Positions 1 to 8,499 of a DNA stretch of 64,000 bases are shown here, piece after piece. The notes below the pieces were generated by a model. It was not told the origin of the DNA and did no database searches. It was given only the letters and a program-made list of their open reading frames with translations. The position numbers and the translations under genes were made by a program. The first letter of the stretch is position 1. Each line of letters begins with the position of its first letter. Source of the DNA: Aeromonas sanarellii (GTDB lineage: Bacteria > Pseudomonadota > Gammaproteobacteria > Enterobacterales > Aeromonadaceae); the NCBI RefSeq assembly GCF_000820085.1, contig NZ_CDBN01000036.1, forward strand, positions 1 to 64,000, in the 5' to 3' direction.

Positions 1-286
1 CGCGCCCTTCGCCGCTGGCGCTGCTGCCGGGGGGCTGGGCGCCGGCGGAGGGGGAGACGGGGGCCGGGGAGAGGTGTTGCTCTATGCCGGCCAGCTTGCT
101 GCGGGCGAGATCCACCCGCACCGTGGTGACGCCGCGCCGGAGCAGGGCCTCGATCTGCTTGGTGCTGGTGACCAGCCCCATCTGGGCTATTTCCATGGCG
201 CCGGTCTGGCTGGTGATGGCAATGACATACATGCCGGGCTGCAACTGGCTGACGGGAATGACGGGATGAGGCTGAGTCGGCTTCAT
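1..286 (-). CDS. HD-GYP-type protein, N-terminal DUF3391 domain (partial)
   Basis: Reading the minus strand from the ATG at 284-286 gives 95 codons that run off the left edge. The N-terminus (PVSQLQPGMYVIAIT, then TKQIEALLRRGVTTVRVD) matches the DUF3391 domain that precedes the HD-GYP cyclic-di-GMP phosphodiesterase domain. A Pro/Ser/Gly-rich linker follows at about residue 75. The catalytic HD-GYP half lies outside the window, so c-di-GMP hydrolysis is inferred from the family, not seen. An AGGA ribosome-binding site lies just upstream. It diverges from rsuA. Confidence 0.75.
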   Translation of the reverse strand, partial: MKPTQPHPVIPVSQLQPGMYVIAITSQTGAMEIAQMGLVTSTKQIEALLRRGVTTVRVDLARSKLAGIEQHLSPAPVSPSAGAQPPGSSASGEGR

Positions 287-458
287 GGGGACGTCCTGAG
301 ATTATTATTATGCATGGTGTGACGCTGCTGGCGGCAGTCTACCACCGGTGCCGGATGGCGTCAGGCACCATCTGCCGCTCTCCCTGCTTAGTGCTGGTGT
401 TGTCGGGTTCGGCCGATATAATGACGCCCCTTATCAAGATGGATTCCGAGGTTTTTGC

Positions 459-1151
459 ATGCGGCTCGATAAATTTATTTGCGATTGCTCCGACTTGACC
501 CGTTCCCAGGCGGGCAAGCTGATCCGTCAGGGGGAGGTCATGGTGGACGGGGTCCTGGTCAAGCAGCCTGCCTTCCACATCCACGAGCAGAACCAGATCG
601 AGTTTGACGGCGTCACGCTCACGCTGAACCAGCGCAATCGCTACTTCATGCTGCACAAACCGGAAGGCTACGTCTGCTCCAACGAGGATCCGGATCACGC
701 CACCGTCTTCCAACTGCTCGACGAGCCCGCCATGGGCAAGTTGCACGTGGTGGGCCGGCTCGATCTCGACACCACAGGCCTGGTGCTGATCACCGATGAC
801 GGCCAGTGGTCCCACCGCATCACCTCGCCACGGCACGAGTGCGCCAAGACCTACCACGTCTGGCTGGCCGACCCCGTGAGCGAGGACGCCATCTCGCTGT
901 TTGCCGACGGCGTCTATCTGCGCAACGAAGCCGACAAGACCCGTCCCGCCGAGCTGGAGATCCTGGGGGAGTGCGAGGCGCGCCTCACCATCCACGAGGG
1001 CAGGTATCACCAGGTGAAACGGATGTTCGCCGCCATCGGCAACAAGGTGGTGGGGCTGCACCGGGAGCGGATCGGCGAGCTGACCCTGGACGAGGAGCTG
1101 GCGCCGGGGGAATACCGTGAGCTGACCGAGGAAGAGGTAGCCAGGTTCTGA
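459..1151 (+). CDS. rsuA: 16S rRNA pseudouridine(516) synthase RsuA
   Basis: A 230-residue protein with an S4 RNA-binding domain (about residues 1-60) and an RsuA-type pseudouridine synthase domain. The catalytic signature [10 protein letters not shown] places the Asp nucleophile at residue 102, as in E. coli RsuA. The family isomerises U516 of 16S rRNA during 30S assembly in the cytoplasm. The ATG at 459 is chosen because MRLDKFI aligns with the family N-terminus and CCGAGG precedes it; an in-frame upstream ATG at 348 would add 37 unrelated residues. The gene stands alone and converges with the DMT transporter. Confidence 0.93.
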   Translation: MRLDKFICDCSDLTRSQAGKLIRQGEVMVDGVLVKQPAFHIHEQNQIEFDGVTLTLNQRNRYFMLHKPEGYVCSNEDPDHATVFQLLDEPAMGKLHVVGRLDLDTTGLVLITDDGQWSHRITSPRHECAKTYHVWLADPVSEDAISLFADGVYLRNEADKTRPAELEILGECEARLTIHEGRYHQVKRMFAAIGNKVVGLHRERIGELTLDEELAPGEYRELTEEEVARF

Positions 1152-1200
1152 TCCCCCTCGCCCTGAGGGCGAGGGGAAAGGCCGGGGGCAGGGGGATCAG
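1149..1200. terminator. Nested inverted repeats between rsuA and the DMT gene
   Basis: An inner perfect 10-bp hairpin (CCCTCGCCC-type arms 1154-1163 and 1167-1176, TGA loop) sits inside an outer 11-bp inverted repeat (CTGATCCCCCT at 1149-1159, AGGGGGATCAG at 1190-1200). The outer arms contain the stop codons of the two convergent genes. There is no strong T-run on either side. A bidirectional terminator or transcript-end structure is inferred. Confidence 0.6.
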
Positions 1201-2096
1201 GATCCCCCCAGCACCAGCGCCGTGCCCAGGGTCGCCAGCAGGGCGCCGGCCCAGGCGGGGAGCGAGGGCCGCACCCCCGAGTGCCACCACAGCAGCGGCA
1301 GCAGGATGACAGGGGTGGTGGAGGAGAGGATGGCCACCATGCCCACGTCCCCCTGACGCAGGGCCACCAGGATCAGCGTCATGCCGAGCGCCATCGCCAG
1401 AAACCCGTTGATGCCTATCATGCCGAGCACCTGCCGGTTGATGGGGTGGTGGGGCATGGCCAGCGGCACCCGCAGCACCCGCAGGGCGCAGTGGGCCAGC
1501 AGGGCACTGCCCATGCGGATGCCGGAGGCGCTCACCGCGTCCACGGTGCCACCCATCATCACCGGCTTGGCGATGATGGCACCGAGGCTCTGACACAGGG
1601 CGGCGGTGAGGCCCAGGGCAATGCCGACGACGAGGCTGCCGCGCACCTGCTCCCATTCGCTCTGCTGATTGTCGCCACGGCGTCCGAACAGGATGGCGAG
1701 CATGACCCCGGCCAGTACCAGCAGGGCACCCACCAGACGCCAGCCTCCGAGCCGCTCGCCGAACAGCCAGAGCCCGAGCAGGGCGGAGAAGAGCGCGTGG
1801 CAGGAGAACAGCAGGCCGCTGCGCCTGGGGCCCAGCCGGTTCATGCAGGCGAAGAGGGCGGTGTCGCCGACGAAGATGCCGACGAGGCCGGAGAGCGCCA
1901 GCAGGGGGAGGGCGCTCTCGGTGAGCGTCTGCCAGCCTCCGGTGACGAGGCTGGCGCTGGCCAGCATCAGGCTGACCAGGAACATGCGCCAGCGGCTGTA
2001 GGCAAAGGCCCCCAGATGGCGCGCCGGTTTGACGGAAATCAGGGCGGCGACCGCCCATAAACTGGCGGCGGCCAGCGCCAGCCATTCGTATCCCAT
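1197..2096 (-). CDS. DMT-superfamily (EamA) transporter
   Basis: A 299-residue polytopic membrane protein with about ten hydrophobic segments arranged as two EamA repeats (first GLVGIFVGDTALF and ALFSALLGLWLFGE; second ALGMTLILVAL and STTPVILLPLLW). The family exports or imports small metabolites across the inner membrane, and the substrate cannot be read from sequence. The ATG at 2094-2096 starts at the first membrane segment. The gene is single and converges with rsuA. Confidence 0.85.
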   Translation of the reverse strand: MGYEWLALAAASLWAVAALISVKPARHLGAFAYSRWRMFLVSLMLASASLVTGGWQTLTESALPLLALSGLVGIFVGDTALFACMNRLGPRRSGLLFSCHALFSALLGLWLFGERLGGWRLVGALLVLAGVMLAILFGRRGDNQQSEWEQVRGSLVVGIALGLTAALCQSLGAIIAKPVMMGGTVDAVSASGIRMGSALLAHCALRVLRVPLAMPHHPINRQVLGMIGINGFLAMALGMTLILVALRQGDVGMVAILSSTTPVILLPLLWWHSGVRPSLPAWAGALLATLGTALVLGGS

Positions 2097-2362
2097 AAAG
2101 ACCCCTGAAACGGCAGAAACCCGCCGGATGGCCCCCCTGTCAGCCGGTCGTCACGGCCAGACTGGCGGTGGAAGCATGCCGGCGGCGGCTCTCGCGCAAA
2201 AACGGCTGAAAAAAATAGCCCGAAAGACTCCATCTGCCGGGCAAGCCCGATACAATACGGGGCGTCTTCGGGGATAACAAGGGCGGCATCATGCATTCGG
2301 TTTCAGGCGCGCCGTCGGCCTTCCCCACCCTGCAGTCAGAAGAATTGAAAGAGGTTGATGTC

Positions 2363-4000
2363 ATGTTTTACCGTTTCACCGCCCGGCCCGCCCGCCGCTG
2401 GCTTCCTTCCCTGTTGCTCGGGCTGATGATGGCGCCCCCCCTGCAGGCGACCACAGTGGGGCAGCAGCCTGTGCTGTCGGACCGGCAGACCCTGGTCAAG
2501 GGGAACGGCGCCGAACCCGAGTCCCTGGATCCGGCCCAGATCCGTTCCGGCTTCCCGGGGGAGGTGGTGCTGGTGGACCTGTTCGAGGGACTGGTGAGCG
2601 AGGACGGGCAGGGCAGGATAGTGCCGGCCCAGGCCCAGCGCTGGGAGACCAGCGAGGACGGGCTGGTGTGGCGCTTCTTCCTGCGCCCCCAGCTCAAGTG
2701 GTCCAACGGTGAGCCCCTTGGCGCACGGGATTTCGTCTATGCCTGGCGGCGGTTGCTGAACCCGGCGCTGGCATCGCCCTCCGCCGGTCTCTTGCTGGCG
2801 ACCGGCATCAACAATGCCCAGTCCATCTACGCCGGTGCGCTCGATCTCGATGCCCTAGGGGTGGAGGCCGAGACCGACCAGATCCTGAAGGTGACCCTGG
2901 AGCGGCCTGTGCCCTACTTCCTGCAGCTCATCAGCCAGCGTCCCTTCGTGCCGGTCAATGAAAAGGCGGTCAGCCAGTTCGGCAAGCAGTGGACCCAGCC
3001 CGGCAAGCTGGTCAGCAACGGCGCCTACCGGCTGGTGAGCTGGGTGCCGAACGAGCGCATCGAAGCCGAGCGCAACCCCCAGTACTGGGACGATGCCCAC
3101 ACCCGGATCCAGCGGGTGACCTATCTGCCGCTCGCCTCCCAGCACGCGGAGCGGCTGCGCTACGAGGCGGGGGAGATCCAGCTCACCAACAAGGTGGCGC
3201 TGGAGTACTACCAGAAGGCCATGCAGGAGACGCCGGAGCGGATCTGGGGCCTGCCGCTGCTCGGCACCTACCTCTATACCTTCAACCTCAATCGCCCGGA
3301 GCTGCAGGACGTGCGGGTGCGTCAGGCGCTCTCCATGGCCATCGATCGCCGCCTGCTGACCGAGAAGGTGAGCGGTCAGGGAGAGCGTCCCGCCTGGTCC
3401 CTGCTGCCCGGCATGCCGGATTATGACGAGCTTGGCTCGCCCCTCGCCCTGGAGGCGCAGCCGACCCGGCTGGCCCGTGCCGCCGCCCTGCTGGCCCAGG
3501 CGGGCTACAACAGCGCCCATCCCCTCAAGCTGACGCTGACCTACAACACCTCGGAGAACCACAAGAAGCTGGCCCTGGCGGTGGCGGCCATGTGGAAGCC
3601 GCTGGGGGTGGAGGTCGTCCTCAACAACCTGGAGTGGAACGCCTATCAGGTGGCCAAGGACAGCGGCGACTTCATGCTGGCCCGCTCATTCTTGTTCGGC
3701 GATTACGTGGAGCCCTCTTCCATGCTGGGCAGCTTCCGTTGCCAGGATCCCCAGAACGAGAGCGGTTACTGCAACCCGGCCTTCGACGGTCTGCTGCAGC
3801 AGGCGTCGGAGACCCTGGATGCCAAGGCCCGGACCGGGCTCTATCATCAGGCGGAACAACTGCTGATGGAGGAGATGCCCGTCATCCCCGTCTATCACTA
3901 CAACCAGATGCGGCTGGTGGACCCGGCCCTGCGCGGCCTGCCGAGCCGCAACCTGAAGGGCGCCATCGCCACCAAGGATCTCTACTTCAGTCAGCCATGA
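2363..4000 (+). CDS. Oligopeptide ABC transporter substrate-binding protein (OppA/MppA-like)
   Basis: A 545-residue family-5 solute-binding protein. Residues 1 to about 29 form a signal peptide (Arg-rich start, LLLGLMMA core, LQA cleavage region). The mature chain carries family landmarks such as GNGAEPESLDP, DFVYAWRRLLNP and VSNGAYRLVSW. In the family it captures oligopeptides (or murein tripeptide, for MppA) in the periplasm for an Opp permease; no permease genes adjoin it here. The start at 2363 follows AAAGAGG; an in-frame ATG at 2291 would put 24 polar residues before the signal peptide. yfcE follows 10 bases downstream. Confidence 0.88.
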   Translation: MFYRFTARPARRWLPSLLLGLMMAPPLQATTVGQQPVLSDRQTLVKGNGAEPESLDPAQIRSGFPGEVVLVDLFEGLVSEDGQGRIVPAQAQRWETSEDGLVWRFFLRPQLKWSNGEPLGARDFVYAWRRLLNPALASPSAGLLLATGINNAQSIYAGALDLDALGVEAETDQILKVTLERPVPYFLQLISQRPFVPVNEKAVSQFGKQWTQPGKLVSNGAYRLVSWVPNERIEAERNPQYWDDAHTRIQRVTYLPLASQHAERLRYEAGEIQLTNKVALEYYQKAMQETPERIWGLPLLGTYLYTFNLNRPELQDVRVRQALSMAIDRRLLTEKVSGQGERPAWSLLPGMPDYDELGSPLALEAQPTRLARAAALLAQAGYNSAHPLKLTLTYNTSENHKKLALAVAAMWKPLGVEVVLNNLEWNAYQVAKDSGDFMLARSFLFGDYVEPSSMLGSFRCQDPQNESGYCNPAFDGLLQQASETLDAKARTGLYHQAEQLLMEEMPVIPVYHYNQMRLVDPALRGLPSRNLKGAIATKDLYFSQP

Positions 4001-4010
4001 GGAAAGTGGG

Positions 4011-4553
4011 ATGAAGATAGCAATTATCTCCGATGTACACGGCAGCCTGGATGCACTGGAGCGGGTGCTGGCCCGGCTCGCCCCCTGGCAGCCGGATCAC
4101 TACCTGCTGCTCGGGGATCTGCTCAACCACGGTCCGCGCAACCCGGTGCCGGAGGGCTATGCCCCTGCGGCCGTGGCCGAGCGACTCAATACACTGGCTT
4201 CCCGCATCATGGCGGTACGGGGCAACTGCGATTCGGAAGTGGATCAGATGCTGCTGGATTTCCCCATCACGGCCCCCTACAACCAGTTGCTGGTGGACGG
4301 GCGGCGCTGGTTCGTGAGCCACGGCCATCTCTATCAGCCGGAGGCGGTGCCTCTGCCTGCGGGCAGCCTCTTCATCAGCGGCCACACCCACCTTCCCGTG
4401 CTGCGGCAGGACGGGGAGAGGGTCTTGATGAACCCGGGGTCCATCTGTTTTCCGAGGGGGGAGTGGGCGGCCAGCTACGGCCGTTACGAGGATGGTGTCA
4501 TGAGCATTCACGCCTGCGCCGATGATGCCGAGCTGATGCGGCTGGCGCTCTGA
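4011..4553 (+). CDS. yfcE: Metallophosphodiesterase YfcE
   Basis: A 180-residue calcineurin-like phosphoesterase. Metal-binding motifs occur in order: SDVHG (residue about 7), GDLLNHGP (about 36), RGNCD (about 67), SHGH (about 102) and SGHTH (about 123). The E. coli homologue hydrolyses phosphodiester substrates with Mn2+ in the cytoplasm; its physiological role is unclear. It lies 10 bases after the peptide-binding protein, with a good ribosome-binding site (GGAAAG), and probably shares its transcript. Confidence 0.9.
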   Translation: MKIAIISDVHGSLDALERVLARLAPWQPDHYLLLGDLLNHGPRNPVPEGYAPAAVAERLNTLASRIMAVRGNCDSEVDQMLLDFPITAPYNQLLVDGRRWFVSHGHLYQPEAVPLPAGSLFISGHTHLPVLRQDGERVLMNPGSICFPRGEWAASYGRYEDGVMSIHACADDAELMRLAL

Positions 4554-4567
4554 CCCGCGCGGGTCAG
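4550..4567. terminator. 18-bp perfect palindrome at the yfcE stop
   Basis: CTGACCCGC followed directly by GCGGGTCAG forms a perfect 18-bp palindrome overlapping the yfcE TGA (4551-4553). There is no T-run. It may act as a transcript-end structure between yfcE and the convergent flgN. Confidence 0.4.
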
Positions 4568-4613
4568 GACAGAGGGATAAAGGGGGGGGCTCAACGCCGA
4601 AGCGGGAAGGGGG

Positions 4614-5030
4614 TCAGGCCTTGATCCCCAGGGAACGGGTGCCGGAGCGGGTATTGCCCTTGGCGTCGTAAGTCAGGGAGTTGCTGTCCTTCAGCTTGCT
4701 GAGGAAGCTGGCCAGCCGGCGATTGGAGACGATGCTGAGTTCGAGCAGGCGGCCGTTGAGGTTGTTCTGCTCCTGGCAGGCTTCCAGCTTGGCCTGCAGG
4801 GCCTGCAGCTGGTCAGGGAAGGCACCGAGTCGTTGCTGCAGGTCGGGCTGTCCGGCCAGGGTCTTGTCCAGGGTCTCGATGGCCACCAGCAGTTGCTGCT
4901 TGCGATCGGCCAGCGCCGGCAAGGCGAGGGCCCGGTGAGCCTTGAGCAGATCAAACTCCTCCGCCAGCAGACCCTGCATCTGGGAGAGGTTGTCGTCCTG
5001 GGCGTGCAGCAGCTCGACGAGATCCATCAT
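4614..5030 (-). CDS. flgN: Flagellar export chaperone FlgN
   Basis: A 138-residue, largely alpha-helical, Leu/Gln-rich protein. FlgN binds the hook-filament junction proteins FlgK and FlgL and delivers them to the flagellar export gate. Identity rests on size, helical composition, a weak match (LAEEFDLLKAHRALALPALADRKQQLL resembles the FlgN helix region) and its position directly after flgM. The ATG overlaps the flgM stop (ATGA), so the two are translationally coupled. A second ATG immediately follows the first. Confidence 0.85.
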   Translation of the reverse strand: MMDLVELLHAQDDNLSQMQGLLAEEFDLLKAHRALALPALADRKQQLLVAIETLDKTLAGQPDLQQRLGAFPDQLQALQAKLEACQEQNNLNGRLLELSIVSNRRLASFLSKLKDSNSLTYDAKGNTRSGTRSLGIKA

Positions 5031-5347
5031 CCCAGCCGCTTGTCCAGATCGGCTTCAAAGCTGAACATCTTTCTGGCCACGGCTTCGCTGTTGACCTTGT
5101 ACTCCCCACTGGCCACGGCCTTCTTCAGGCTCTCGACGCGGCTCTCGTTACCGGTGGAGGCGGTGTTGAGGGTCTTCTGCATCTGTTGCAATTGCTGCGC
5201 CTCGCTGGTCAAGGAGACAGAGTCGCTCTTGACGGTCGTCGCGCGGTTGCCCTCACCAGAGGTCGCGGACTTGGTGGCTACACCTTGACTGGTCCCGTTG
5301 TTTTGCAACCGGTTGTTAGCCAAGTTGTTGATATTGTTGATAGCCAT
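5027..5347 (-). CDS. flgM: Anti-sigma-28 factor FlgM
   Basis: A 106-residue FlgM. It has the typical low-complexity Asn/Ser/Thr-rich N-terminus (MAINNINNLANNRL) and the C-terminal sigma-binding region (SRVESLKKAVASGEYKVNSEAVARKM). FlgM holds FliA (sigma-28) inactive until the hook-basal body is finished and FlgM is exported. A sigma-28 promoter lies directly upstream, giving the usual feedback loop. flgN overlaps its 3' end. Confidence 0.93.
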   Translation of the reverse strand: MAINNINNLANNRLQNNGTSQGVATKSATSGEGNRATTVKSDSVSLTSEAQQLQQMQKTLNTASTGNESRVESLKKAVASGEYKVNSEAVARKMFSFEADLDKRLG

Positions 5348-5386
5348 AAGGTTTACCTTCGTCTGCTTTGCTGTTCGCTTACCTGT

Positions 5387-5413
5387 ATATCGGTGACGGC
5401 GGTCAGAACTTTA
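5387..5413 (-). promoter_or_regulatory. Sigma-28 (FliA) promoter of flgM-flgN
   Basis: On the minus strand TAAAGTTC, an 11-base spacer and ACCGATAT closely match the FliA consensus (TAAAGTTT-N11-GCCGATAA) with exact spacing. It lies 40 bases upstream of the flgM ATG. Confidence 0.85.
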
Positions 5414-5441
5414 GAAAAAAATCGGATCGTTAACAAAACAG

Positions 5442-6125
5442 TCAAAACGTGACCACCACGGATCCCACGGCACTGACCTGGCCCTGCACCGCTCTGCCCG
5501 AACGAATGTTGACAAGCCGGATCATGTCTCCGAAGCTGCCATCCTGCAAGGCGCGGGCCATGGTTTTGATCTGCATGCTGCTGTTTTCGGCGACCAGGGT
5601 CACCTGATCCCCCTTGCAGACCACGCACACCTGGGTCAGCCGAATGGGTTGGCCGGGCTTGAGCTCGCGCTTGCTGCGTACCCCGACGAGGGCGGCCGGG
5701 TCGGTCAGATAGTCGCCGCGGATCAGGGTCTGATCCTGGTAGGCCAGGGTCAGCATGGACTCGCTCAGCACGTCGCCCTTGGCCACAGGGGCCGCCACGG
5801 TGACATAGGGCTTCTGGATGCTGACCCGCACCGGCAGGTAGAGGTCCCAGGGTTTGTCTTCTTCACACTTGAGGTAGACGGTGGTGTTGCGGCGGATCTC
5901 CATCCTGGACGGGAGGGTGATGGTCAGGGCCTCCTCGCAGCGTGTCAGGGGGAGGCGCTCGTCAATGGTCCCGGCTTTCACCTCGGCCTGGGCATCGAGG
6001 GGCATATCCAGCTGGCCGAGCACGAACTCCTGCGCCTGTTCCTGCAGATAGTCGGTGACCTCGGACGCCATGGCGTGAGACAGGCTGCAAAACGGCAGTA
6101 AGATGAGGAAAAGTCTACTAATCAT
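5442..6125 (-). CDS. flgA: Flagellar P-ring assembly chaperone FlgA
   Basis: A 227-residue exported protein: signal peptide (MISRLFLILLPFCSLSHA), then a SAF-type domain region (KGDVLSESMLTLAYQD) and the conserved C-terminal part (ALQDGSFGDMIRLVNIRSGRAVQGQVSAVG). FlgA guides FlgI assembly into the periplasmic P ring. It is separated from flgM by 94 bases carrying the sigma-28 promoter, and diverges from cheV. A sigma-54 site in the divergent region points to it. Confidence 0.93.
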   Translation of the reverse strand: MISRLFLILLPFCSLSHAMASEVTDYLQEQAQEFVLGQLDMPLDAQAEVKAGTIDERLPLTRCEEALTITLPSRMEIRRNTTVYLKCEEDKPWDLYLPVRVSIQKPYVTVAAPVAKGDVLSESMLTLAYQDQTLIRGDYLTDPAALVGVRSKRELKPGQPIRLTQVCVVCKGDQVTLVAENSSMQIKTMARALQDGSFGDMIRLVNIRSGRAVQGQVSAVGSVVVTF

Positions 6126-6245
6126 TTTTGCTTACCGGTCGATAAGTTATTCACGTATACCACCGTAGTTAACTATGCTTGCACCAGAATTCGGTTGTCG
6201 AAACATCGCTGGTCTGATGCAAGCCAATGTGCATGCATAATAACA

Positions 6246-6261
6246 TGCACGATCAGTGCCA
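6246..6261 (-). promoter_or_regulatory. Candidate sigma-54 promoter of flgA
   Basis: On the minus strand TGGCAC, five bases, then GTGCA: the -24 element is perfect, the -12 GC is present and the GG-to-GC spacing is exactly 10. The start of flgA lies about 110 bases downstream, so a long leader is implied. Confidence 0.6.
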
Positions 6262-6281
6262 AGCATTTTTAGGGAGTGTTT

Positions 6282-7193
6282 ATGGCGAGTATTCTGGACT
6301 CGGTCAACCAGCGAACCCAGTTAGTGGGACAAAACCGGCTGGAGCTGCTGCTGTTTCGTCTCAACGGACGTCAAAGATTTGGCATCAACGTATTCAAGGT
6401 ACGTGAGGTGCTGCAGTGCCCGCCCTTGACCGTCATGCCCAAGCTCAACTCCTGCATCCGCGGCGTGGCCCACATCCGTGGCCAGACCATCTCGGTGATC
6501 GATCTCAGCATGGCGATGGGCAAGCGTCCCATCCAGGACCTCTCCAAGTGCTTCATCATCATCTCCGAGTACAACAGATCCATTCAGGGGTTCCTGGTGC
6601 ACTCGGTCGAACGCATCATCAACATGAACTGGGAGTCCATCCTGCCGCCACCCAAGGGGGCGGGGCGCATCAACTACATGACCGCCGTCACCGAGGTGGA
6701 CGGCGAGCTGGTGGAGATCCTGGACGTGGAGCGCATCCTCAACGAGATCTCGCCGGTCTCCACCGAGGTGAGCGCCGAGCTGGTGGAGGCGAGCGTGGAG
6801 CACAACCCCCTGGGTCGCCCCGTGCTGGTGGCGGACGACTCCTCGGTGGCGCGCAAGCAGGTGCAGCGGGCGCTGGAGGCGATCGGGGTGCAGTGCGTGC
6901 TGGCCAAGGACGGGCGCGAGGCGCTCAACATGCTGCTGGAGATGTCCAGGAACGGCCCCATCAAGGATCAGATCGCCCTGGTGATTTCGGACATCGAGAT
7001 GCCGGAGATGGACGGCTACACCTTCACCGCCGAGATCCGCAACAATCCCGCCCTCAAGGATTTGCATGTTATCCTGCACACTTCCCTCAGTGGGGTGTTC
7101 AATCAGGCCATGGTGCAGAAAGTCGGAGCGAACAATTTCATTGCCAAATTCCAGCCTGATGAATTGGCCAAGGCCGTACAAGGCGCTCTCTAA
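6282..7193 (+). CDS. cheV: Chemotaxis coupling protein CheV
   Basis: A 303-residue protein with an N-terminal CheW-like domain (about 15-165; GVAHIRGQTISVIDL) and a C-terminal receiver domain (about 180-303; LVADDSSVARKQV, phospho-acceptor Asp in VISDIEMPEMDGY). CheV couples chemoreceptors to CheA and damps signalling when phosphorylated. The ATG at 6282 follows AGGGAG at 6271; a GTG at 6276 is in frame but sits inside that site. cheR follows 17 bases later, as in Vibrio and Aeromonas polar flagellar clusters. Confidence 0.95.
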   Translation: MASILDSVNQRTQLVGQNRLELLLFRLNGRQRFGINVFKVREVLQCPPLTVMPKLNSCIRGVAHIRGQTISVIDLSMAMGKRPIQDLSKCFIIISEYNRSIQGFLVHSVERIINMNWESILPPPKGAGRINYMTAVTEVDGELVEILDVERILNEISPVSTEVSAELVEASVEHNPLGRPVLVADDSSVARKQVQRALEAIGVQCVLAKDGREALNMLLEMSRNGPIKDQIALVISDIEMPEMDGYTFTAEIRNNPALKDLHVILHTSLSGVFNQAMVQKVGANNFIAKFQPDELAKAVQGAL

Positions 7194-7210
7194 TCAAGAA
7201 GAACAACTGC

Positions 7211-8035
7211 ATGAAGACACTTTCGGACGACTTATACAGGCAATTCAGCAATTTTCTGGCGCAACAGAGCGGCATAGTGCTGGGTGACAACAAACAGTAT
7301 CTGGTCAAGAGCCGCCTGTCGCCCTTGATGACTCAGTTTGGTATCGAGAGTCTGTCTGATCTGGTCACCCGGGCGATGAACGTGCGCGAGCGGGAACTCA
7401 AGATGGCCGTGGTGGATGCCATGACCACCAACGAGACCCTGTGGTTTCGCGATACCTATCCGTTCCAGTTGCTGAGCGACAAGATTTTCCCCGAACTCGG
7501 CAAAAGCGGTCGTCCCATCAAGATCTGGTCCGCCGCCTCCTCGTCCGGGCAGGAGCCGTACTCCATCGCCATGACGGCGCTGGAGCAGCAGGTCAAGCGA
7601 CCGGGCACCCTGCCGGGCGGGGTGCAGATAGTGGGGACCGACATCTCCAGCACCATGCTCAACCAGTGCAAGGAGGGGGTCTATGACAGCCTGGCGCTGG
7701 CCCGGGGCCTCTCCCCCGAGCGCAAGCGGCTGTTCTTCGAGCCCTGCGGCGACAACAAGATGCGGGTATCGGAGCGTGTCAGAAAATTGACCAGCTTCCG
7801 TCCCCTGAACCTGCTGGAGAGCTACAGCCTGCTCGGCAAGTTTGACATCATCTTCTGTCGCAACGTGCTCATCTACTTCGCCCCCGAGGTGAAGTCCAAG
7901 ATCCTCAACCAGTTCGCCGGCAGCCTCAACCCTGGCGGCTATCTGATGCTGGGGGCCTCGGAGTCCCTGGCCGGTCTCACCGACAAGTTCGAGATGATCC
8001 GCTGCAACCCCGGCATCGTCTACAAGGTCAAATAA
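7211..8035 (+). CDS. cheR: Chemotaxis protein methyltransferase CheR
   Basis: A 274-residue SAM-dependent methyltransferase with the helical N-terminal CheR domain and a Rossmann C-terminal domain (IWSAASSSGQEPYSIAM SAM-binding loop; VGTDIS; DIIFCRNVLIYF). It methylates glutamates on chemoreceptors for adaptation. It is cotranscribed with cheV; flgB follows after a sigma-54 promoter. Confidence 0.95.
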   Translation: MKTLSDDLYRQFSNFLAQQSGIVLGDNKQYLVKSRLSPLMTQFGIESLSDLVTRAMNVRERELKMAVVDAMTTNETLWFRDTYPFQLLSDKIFPELGKSGRPIKIWSAASSSGQEPYSIAMTALEQQVKRPGTLPGGVQIVGTDISSTMLNQCKEGVYDSLALARGLSPERKRLFFEPCGDNKMRVSERVRKLTSFRPLNLLESYSLLGKFDIIFCRNVLIYFAPEVKSKILNQFAGSLNPGGYLMLGASESLAGLTDKFEMIRCNPGIVYKVK

Positions 8036-8054
8036 CCCTCCTCATATCCCTCTT

Positions 8055-8070
8055 TGGCACACCTCTTGCT
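8055..8070 (+). promoter_or_regulatory. Sigma-54 promoter of the flgBCDE operon
   Basis: TGGCAC-ACCTC-TTGCT is essentially a perfect sigma-54 -24/-12 site with GG-to-GC spacing of 10. The predicted transcript start is near 8081, just before the flgB ribosome-binding site. FlrC, encoded in this window, is the expected activator by analogy with Vibrio. Confidence 0.9.
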
Positions 8071-8097
8071 AAACATTCATGAAGCAGGAGGTGTGCT
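8056..8097 (+). promoter_or_regulatory. Inverted repeat spanning the flgB promoter and ribosome-binding site
   Basis: The arm 8056-8070 (inside the sigma-54 promoter) can pair along all 15 positions in RNA with 8083-8097 (the flgB ribosome-binding site region), with 13 Watson-Crick and two G-U pairs. The loop is 12 bases. Transcripts reading through from cheVR would form it; transcripts from the sigma-54 start would lack the left arm. Confidence 0.65.
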
Positions 8098-8499
8098 ATG
8101 GCAATTTCATTCGACAAGGCATTCGGTGTTCACCAGTACACGCTGAGCGTGCGCGCCAAGCGTGCCGAGGTGTTGTCCAGCAACATCGCCAATGCGGATA
8201 CACCGGGCTTCAAGGCCCGTGACATCGACTTCTCCCAGGCGCTGCAACAGGCCCAGAGCCGGCAAGGGTTCGGGCTCAGCACCACCAGCGAGAAGCACTT
8301 CGCCTTGCAGATGGATGCGCCCGGGTCGACCCAGTACCGCAATCCCCTGCAACCGGATACCGGTGACGGCAACACGGTGGACGTGCAGCAGGAGCGCAGC
8401 GAGTTTCTGCGCAACAGCCTCGAATACCAGGCCTCCCTCGAGTTCATGAACGGCAAGATAAGCGGCCTGCTCAAGGCACTGAAAGGAGAGCAAGGATGA
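8098..8499 (+). CDS. flgB: Flagellar proximal rod protein FlgB
   Basis: A 133-residue rod protein with the N-terminal rod signature ([20 protein letters not shown]) and a C-terminal helix ([24 protein letters not shown]). It forms part of the proximal rod in the periplasm. A strong GGAGG site precedes the ATG. Its TGA overlaps the flgC ATG. Confidence 0.96.
   Translation: MAISFDKAFGVHQYTLSVRAKRAEVLSSNIANADTPGFKARDIDFSQALQQAQSRQGFGLSTTSEKHFALQMDAPGSTQYRNPLQPDTGDGNTVDVQQERSEFLRNSLEYQASLEFMNGKISGLLKALKGEQG

Noticed and set aside
6180..6281. A sigma-54-like element (TGGTCT-N5-AAGCC) upstream of cheV
   Set aside because: Only the spacing is right; the -12 element departs too far from TTGCW. No convincing sigma-28 or sigma-70 site was seen either.
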